From Kitasatospora mediocidica KCTC 9733 (GTDB lineage Bacteria > Actinomycetota > Actinomycetes > Streptomycetales > Streptomycetaceae), in the NCBI RefSeq assembly GCF_000744225.1, contig NZ_JQLN01000003.1, positions 310,001 through 374,000 of the forward strand: DNA of 64,000 nt. The letters are read 5' to 3'. Positions within the stretch are counted from its first letter, which is position 1. Each line of letters begins with the position of its first letter. The notes under the pieces are model-generated. The model was not told the DNA's origin and made no database searches. It saw nothing but the letters and a program-made list of their open reading frames with translations. Made by a program: the position numbers and the translations under genes. Positions 59,483-64,000 of the stretch are shown one piece after another.

Positions 59483-60643
59483 GTGCATCTGACGATCCTT
59501 CATGTTTCCCAGCCCGTCGACGGCGGCGTGGCCCGCGTGGTCACCGATCTGGTCCGCGGCCAGCGCGCCGCTGGGCACCGGGTGCTGGTGGCCTGCCCGC
59601 CCGGCGGGCGGCTCGGCCCGGAGGCGGCCGCGGCCGGTGCCGAGGTGCTGGACTGGCCGGCCCACCGCTCGCCCGGCCGGACGGTCCCCGCCGAGGTCCA
59701 CCGCCTGCGCAGGCTGCTGAAGTCGGCCGCCCCCGATCTGGTCCACCTGCACAGCGCCAAGGCCGGCCTGGCCGGCCGGCTGGCGGTGCGCGGCCGGCTG
59801 CCCACGGTCTTCCAGCCGCACGCCTGGTCCTTCGCGGCCGCCACCGGCGCCCTCGCCACCGCCAGCTGCCGCTGGGAGCGGTACGCGACCCGGTGGACCG
59901 CCGCGCTGCTCTGCGTCAGCGAGCAGGAGCGGCTGGACGGTGAGGCGGTCGGGATCGACGCCCGCTGGGCGGTCGTTCCCAACGGCGTCGACCTGCGCCA
60001 CTACGCGCCGGCCGAGCGCCGCGCCGCCCGGCTCTCGCTCGGCCTGGACCTCTCGGAGCCGTTGGCGGTCTGCGTCGGGCGGCTCTGTCGGCAGAAGGGC
60101 CAGGACGTGCTGCTCGCCGCCTGGCCCGCGGTGCTGCGCCGGGTGCCGACCGCCCGGCTGGCGCTGGTCGGCGGCGGCCCGGACGCGCAGGCGCTGGCCG
60201 CCCAGGCCCGCGCGCTGCCGGAGCCGTACCGGGTCCGGCTGGCCGGCGACGTGGCCGACCCGAGGCCGTGGCTGGCGGCAGCCGATCTGGTGGTGCTGCC
60301 CTCACGCTGGGAGGGCATGGCGCTGGCGCCGCTGGAGGCGATGGCGATGGCCCGTCCGGTCCTGTTGACCGACGTGCCCGGCGCCCGCGAACAACTGCCC
60401 GAGGCACACCGCGCCGACAGCCTCCTCCCACCGCAGGACCCGGCCGCGCTGACCGACGCGCTGGCCCGGGCGCTGGCCGATCCGCTGGAGTGCGGGCGCC
60501 GGGGAGCCGAGGCGCGCGGGTGGGTGACCGAGCGGCATGACGTGCGCTCGGTTGTCGGGCGGGTGTCCGAGTTGTACCAGGAGCTCTACCACGAGTTGAT
60601 CACCGGCGGGCGTAGGACTCCCCGTGTCCCCGCGGGGATCTGA
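59483..60643 (+). CDS. glycosyltransferase family 4
   Basis: A 386-residue GT-B enzyme. The N-terminal domain has ILHVSQPVDGGVARVVTDL and LVHLHSAKAGLAGRLAVRGR; the C-terminal domain has AVCVGRLCRQKGQDVLLAAW, LALVGGGPDAQALAAQA and the donor motif VLPSRWEGMALAPLEAMAMA (E-x7-E). It transfers a sugar from a nucleotide donor, probably in repeat-unit assembly for the exopolysaccharide encoded downstream. GTG 59483. A 371 bp AT-richer leader separates it from the priming transferase. Confidence 0.88.
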   Translation: MHLTILHVSQPVDGGVARVVTDLVRGQRAAGHRVLVACPPGGRLGPEAAAAGAEVLDWPAHRSPGRTVPAEVHRLRRLLKSAAPDLVHLHSAKAGLAGRLAVRGRLPTVFQPHAWSFAAATGALATASCRWERYATRWTAALLCVSEQERLDGEAVGIDARWAVVPNGVDLRHYAPAERRAARLSLGLDLSEPLAVCVGRLCRQKGQDVLLAAWPAVLRRVPTARLALVGGGPDAQALAAQARALPEPYRVRLAGDVADPRPWLAAADLVVLPSRWEGMALAPLEAMAMARPVLLTDVPGAREQLPEAHRADSLLPPQDPAALTDALARALADPLECGRRGAEARGWVTERHDVRSVVGRVSELYQELYHELITGGRRTPRVPAGI

Positions 60644-61014
60644 TCGTTTCTCAGGCAGTGAGTGCCCGCCATGGGACTGCCTGTCGTGAGAATCACCGCC
60701 GCCACAGGAATGCTTCCCCCGTGTCGCATGGCCATTCGCATCGACAAGTCGGAAATTCCTATTAATGGGCGGGTGGAATGAAATGGCAAGTCAACTTCCG
60801 GAATTTTAGCCAGCGTTCGGTAATGTCTGATATTGCCTGCTTCATTCGTATTGTGCGAGATCCTCGACCAAGCCCTTGTGCACATCTGATCGAGAGCCGT
60901 CCGCGCGGTAGCAGGTGCTACCCGGACCGCGCCCATGGACCGGGATCTCGGTGCCGGGCAACCGGAGCCGGGAACCCGACGCCAGGGGCACACAGCAGGG
61001 GAGTTCGTGCGCTG
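60644..61014. other. AT-rich leader before the polysaccharide genes
   Basis: 371 bp, much richer in A/T between about 60720 and 60870 than the rest of the window. It holds a hairpin at 60652-60683 (CAGGCAGT/ACTGCCTG), TTCCGGAATT, and TAATGT and TATTGT strings that may be promoter -10 elements. No gene is called. Confidence 0.6.
60652..60683 (+). terminator. hairpin after glycosyltransferase
   Basis: CAGGCAGT and ACTGCCTG form an 8 bp perfect stem with a 16-base loop, 8 bp after the glycosyltransferase stop. No T-run. Confidence 0.4.
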
Positions 61015-62523
61015 ATGACCATTGACCACGAGAGTGTGCCGCGACCCGGGCGGTCCGCGGCCGGGGGACGGCGGACCACGACCGAGGTCCTCGACCGACC
61101 CGCCCGGCCGGCCCAGTCGCGGTCCGCGCCGCCGCTCGGCCGGCACCGCAGGGGCTTCCGCTCCCGTTCCGTGCTGCCGGTCGGCCTGCTCGTGGTCGAC
61201 GCGCTGGCCGGCTGCGGCGCCGCCGCGGCCTGCGCGGTGGACCCGGCCCACCCGCTGGCGGGCGCGGCCGCGGTGCTCCCCGTCCTGCTGCCGCTCAACC
61301 TGGCCGGCGGCCTCTACCGCATCCGGATGACCCCCTCCGCGCTGGACGAGCTGCCCGCGCTGGCCGGCCGTGCCGCCGTCGCGCTCGCCTTCGCCGTCAC
61401 GCTGGCCGCCGCGCTGGCCGGCCACTGGCCGTCCTGCGGCCCGGCCACCCCGCTGCGCCTGCTGGCCCTGCTCGGCGTGCTGCTGCTCACCGCGGGCCTC
61501 GGCCGGGCGGTGCTGTACGGGCTGCTGCGCCGGGTTCGCCGGCGCCGTCCGGTGCCCGTCCTGGTGCTCGGCGCCGGCCCGCTCGGCCAGCGGGTGGCCG
61601 CGGTCCTGCGCGAGCGCCGCGAGTACGGCATGCGCCCGGTCGGCTACCTGGACCCCGATCCGGTGCTGCTGTCCGGCGACTCGCCGCTGCCGGTGCTCGG
61701 CGGCCGCGAGGTGCTGGAACGCGAGATCCGCCGGCACGGCATCCGCCACGTGCTCGCCACCGCCGGCGCCGCCGACGAGGCGGAGACCACCGCCGCGCTG
61801 CGCGAGGCCACCCGGCTCGGCTGCCAGGTCTGGCTGGTCCCGGCGCTGCGCGAGTACGGCTCGCTGGAGCCGTCCGTCCGGCGCTGCGCCGACCACCTCT
61901 GGGGCTTCCCGTGCCTGCGGCTGGGCCGCCCGGCGCTGCGCCGCCCCGGCTGGGCCGCCAAGCGGGCGCTGGACGTCGTCGCCGCGGGCCTCGGCCTGCT
62001 CGCCGTCGCCCCCGTGCTCGCGGTCTGCGCGATCGCGGTGCGCTGGGACACCGGCCCCGGCGTGCTCTTCCGCCAGCAGCGCACCGGACTGGACGGCAAG
62101 GTCTTCACCGTCCTCAAGTTCCGCACCCTGCGCCCCAGCAACGAGCACGAGTCGGCCACCCGCTGGAGCATCTCCCAGGACCACCGGATGGGCCCGGTCG
62201 GCCGCCTGCTGCGCCGCAGTTCGCTGGACGAGCTGCCCCAGCTGTGGAACGTGCTGCGCGGCGACATGAGCCTGGTCGGCCCGCGCCCCGAGCGCCCGTA
62301 CTTCGTGATGCGCTTCGCCCAGGCCCACCCCGAGTACGCCGACCGCCACCGGGTCCCGGTCGGCATCACCGGCCTGGCGCAGGTCAACGGCCTGCGCGGG
62401 GACACCTCGATCGAGGACCGGATCCGCTACGACAACCGCTACATCGAGAGCTGGAGCCTCTGGCAGGACGTCAAGATCCTGCTGCGCACCGCCGCTCTGA
62501 TGCTGCATCCGGACGGGAGCTGA
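61015..62523 (+). CDS. polyprenyl glycosylphosphotransferase (priming sugar transferase)
   Basis: A 502-residue PHPT/WbaP-type initiating enzyme that loads the first sugar-1-phosphate onto undecaprenyl phosphate. After a basic first 50 residues there are four to five helices, a Rossmann-like domain (VPVLVLGAGPLGQRVAAVLR), a fifth helix (VVAAGLGLLAVAPVLAVCAI) and the catalytic bacterial-transferase domain with FRQQRTGLDGKVFTVLKFRT, RSSLDELPQLWNVLRGDMSL and VGPRPERPYFV. ATG 61015 follows GGGGAG at 10 bases. The polymerase gene starts 6 bp after its stop. Confidence 0.92.
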   Translation: MTIDHESVPRPGRSAAGGRRTTTEVLDRPARPAQSRSAPPLGRHRRGFRSRSVLPVGLLVVDALAGCGAAAACAVDPAHPLAGAAAVLPVLLPLNLAGGLYRIRMTPSALDELPALAGRAAVALAFAVTLAAALAGHWPSCGPATPLRLLALLGVLLLTAGLGRAVLYGLLRRVRRRRPVPVLVLGAGPLGQRVAAVLRERREYGMRPVGYLDPDPVLLSGDSPLPVLGGREVLEREIRRHGIRHVLATAGAADEAETTAALREATRLGCQVWLVPALREYGSLEPSVRRCADHLWGFPCLRLGRPALRRPGWAAKRALDVVAAGLGLLAVAPVLAVCAIAVRWDTGPGVLFRQQRTGLDGKVFTVLKFRTLRPSNEHESATRWSISQDHRMGPVGRLLRRSSLDELPQLWNVLRGDMSLVGPRPERPYFVMRFAQAHPEYADRHRVPVGITGLAQVNGLRGDTSIEDRIRYDNRYIESWSLWQDVKILLRTAALMLHPDGS

Positions 62524-62529
62524 CACCCG

Positions 62530-63852
62530 GTGGCGATCGCCCTCCCCTGGTCCGCCGCGCGCGGTGCGGCCTTACGACGGCCCTGGCAACTGCTGCTCGA
62601 CCGGCCCAGCCTGCTCGCCGCGGCCACCGTGCTGCTGGTCTGCGTGCCGACCGGTGAGAAGGACGTCACCGCCGCGGTCCACATCACCCCGGCCGACCTG
62701 GCCTCGCTCGGCCTGGTCGCCCTGATCGCCGTGGACCTGCTGCGCGGACGACCGATGGCCCTCAGCCGGCAGGCCTGCGTGGTCTTCTGTGGTGTGGTCT
62801 GCGCCGCCGCGGCCGCCACGGTGACCTCGATCGACCCGTCCACCAGCCTGACCGGTTTCGTCCGGCTGGTGCAGATCTTCGTCCTGGTGCCGGCCTCGGT
62901 GCTCTGCTCGCTGCGCGACCGCGGGGACCTGCACCTGGTGCTCGGCGCCTTCGTGCTGGCCGCGCTGATCGAGGGCGGGGTGGGCGCCGAGCAGTACCTC
63001 ACCGGGACCGGCGCCTCCTACACCGGCGAACCGATCCGGGCGGTCGGAACGTTCGGCGCGCTGGACGTGATGGCGATGTCCGGGGTGGTCAGCTTCGGCC
63101 TGCTGGCGGCGCTGGCCCTGGCGCTGGCCGAGCGCCGCCGCCCGGCGCTGCGGCGCGCCCTGTTCGCGGCGGCGGCCTTCCTGGTCTTCCCGCTCGCGGT
63201 CTCCTTCAGCCGGGGCAGCTGGATCGCCACCGGCGTGGCGGCCACCGTCCTGCTGCTGCGCGCCGACGCCCGGCTCGCGGTGCGCAGCGCGGTGATCGGG
63301 CTGGCGGCGGCGGTCGTGCTGGTCGGTGGCCTGGGCCTGGGCGGCGGCGGGGTCGCCGAGCGGCTCAGCAGCATCGGCTCGGTCTCCGGCGGCAACGAGG
63401 ACCACTCGGTCAGTGACCGCTACGACCTCTGGGCCACCGCCGCGGCGATCTGGGCGGACCACCCGGTGACCGGTGCCGGACCCAAGAGCTTCGCCCAACT
63501 GCGCGACTCGCACGCACCGTTGCGGCTCTCCTCGGCCAGCGACGCGGCCGACTCGACGATCGGCTTCGAGCGCGAGCCGCTGCTCTCCCCGCACAACATG
63601 TACTTCCTGGTGCTCAGCGAGCAGGGGCTGCTCGGCATGGTCGCGTACGGCGGGCTCTTCCTCGCCCTGCTGCTGGGCTGCCTGCGCCGCCCGGGCGAGG
63701 CCGGACCGGCCGCCGTCGGGCTGCTCTGCTGGGTGCTGGTCGACTTCCTGTACGCGGATATCGGGGGCACCACCACCGTGCTCACCTCGGTGATCCTGGG
63801 CGTGGCGGCCTGGTGGGCGCTGCCGAACCACCGGGACGGCAGCGCGCTGTGA
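62530..63852 (+). CDS. O-antigen ligase/polymerase-like membrane protein
   Basis: A 440-residue Wzy_C-type protein with about 10-12 hydrophobic helices and a large extracellular loop (ERLSSIGSVSGGNEDHSVSD to PHNMYFLVLSEQGLLG) carrying the conserved Arg-Tyr-Asp and PHN motifs (DRYDLW, SPHNMY). It polymerises or ligates lipid-linked glycans outside the membrane. GTG 62530 begins 6 bp after the priming transferase, and the next gene overlaps its stop by 4 bp. Confidence 0.88.
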   Translation: MAIALPWSAARGAALRRPWQLLLDRPSLLAAATVLLVCVPTGEKDVTAAVHITPADLASLGLVALIAVDLLRGRPMALSRQACVVFCGVVCAAAAATVTSIDPSTSLTGFVRLVQIFVLVPASVLCSLRDRGDLHLVLGAFVLAALIEGGVGAEQYLTGTGASYTGEPIRAVGTFGALDVMAMSGVVSFGLLAALALALAERRRPALRRALFAAAAFLVFPLAVSFSRGSWIATGVAATVLLLRADARLAVRSAVIGLAAAVVLVGGLGLGGGGVAERLSSIGSVSGGNEDHSVSDRYDLWATAAAIWADHPVTGAGPKSFAQLRDSHAPLRLSSASDAADSTIGFEREPLLSPHNMYFLVLSEQGLLGMVAYGGLFLALLLGCLRRPGEAGPAAVGLLCWVLVDFLYADIGGTTTVLTSVILGVAAWWALPNHRDGSAL

Positions 63853-64000
63853 CCACCGACCAGACCGTCACCGCGCCACCGACCCCGGTCCCGCAGACCG
63901 GCGCCGAGCAGCCCGAGCCGCCCGAGGCGCGGCGCACCGGCTCGTTCCTGGCGCGCGCCTTCGGCGTCACCGCCGTGCTCAGCGCGGTCGGCTCGGCGCT
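63849..64000 (+). CDS. polysaccharide cluster membrane protein, probable flippase, partial
   Basis: Starts at GTG 63849 overlapping the polymerase stop (GTGA) and runs off the window. Only 50 residues are visible: a Pro/Thr/Glu-rich start, then SFLARAFGVTAVLSAVGSAL, the beginning of a membrane helix. The FLARAFGVTAVLSAVGSA string resembles the first helix of MurJ/Wzx-type flippases. Assignment depends on the position in the cluster. Confidence 0.5.
   Translation, partial: MTTDQTVTAPPTPVPQTGAEQPEPPEARRTGSFLARAFGVTAVLSAVGSA

Overview
The window is chromosomal DNA of a high-GC actinomycete, most likely a member of the Streptomycetaceae (Streptomyces, Kitasatospora or a close relative). The signs are about 70% GC with strong third-position G/C bias, many GTG starts, four-base start/stop overlaps, apparently leaderless genes, an LAXTG cell-wall anchored protein, a eukaryote-like glutamine synthetase II behind a GlnR box, and the ccr/meaA ethylmalonyl-CoA cluster next to psd and pssA. 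No rRNA, intact tRNA, insertion sequence, prophage or CRISPR array is visible.

Layout. 0-4.5 kb: a gamma-butyrobetaine-hydroxylase-like dioxygenase (cut by the window edge) diverging from an EamA transporter across two matching palindromes, then a class V aminotransferase, an amidohydrolase and uracil-DNA glycosylase. 4.7-8 kb: TetR regulator, amino-acid permease and carbon-nitrogen hydrolase with a promoter/operator between them. 8-13.2 kb: accessory genes, including a double GNAT protein, a DIP1984-family protein, a decayed aminoglycoside-phosphotransferase-like gene and a large STAND ATPase ending in a DNA-binding motif. 13.3-21.6 kb: an island with two MFS pumps, two SnoaL-like proteins, a carotenoid cleavage oxygenase, a P450, a metallo-beta-lactamase-fold hydrolase and a TetR repressor; this is the most system-like unexplained locus. 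21.6-27.4 kb: EcsC-like protein, LAFTG-anchored protein, DUF4232 lipoprotein, glnII and a MerR/DUF4188 pair with twin operators.

27.4-38.5 kb: cobalamin (B12) biosynthesis. cobD-cobQ-chelatase-cobO-cobB run as one leftward, overlapping operon behind a cobalamin riboswitch, with a CobE-CobC fusion at the far end and an MFS/beta-propeller pair inserted between. 38.7-42.3 kb: XRE regulator, alpha/beta hydrolase and a large conserved-looking unknown. 42.4-44.1 kb: psd-pssA (phosphatidylethanolamine synthesis). 44.4-53.7 kb: the ethylmalonyl-CoA pathway (ccr, ethylmalonyl-CoA mutase, malyl-CoA lyase, MaoC dehydratase, acyl-CoA dehydrogenase) with a TetR regulator and a duplicated 3-hydroxyacyl-CoA dehydrogenase. 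The mutase needs the B12 made by the cluster about 10 kb away.

54-59.4 kb: a glutamine-synthetase-like ligase paired with an amidohydrolase (a split version of the fungal FluG architecture), a GNAT protein, a HipA-like kinase and an SRPBCC protein, in a stretch unusually rich in short tandem repeats (16, 18 and 19 bp units). 59.5-64 kb: the start of an exopolysaccharide cluster (glycosyltransferase, priming glycosylphosphotransferase, O-antigen-ligase-like polymerase, probable flippase running off the edge).
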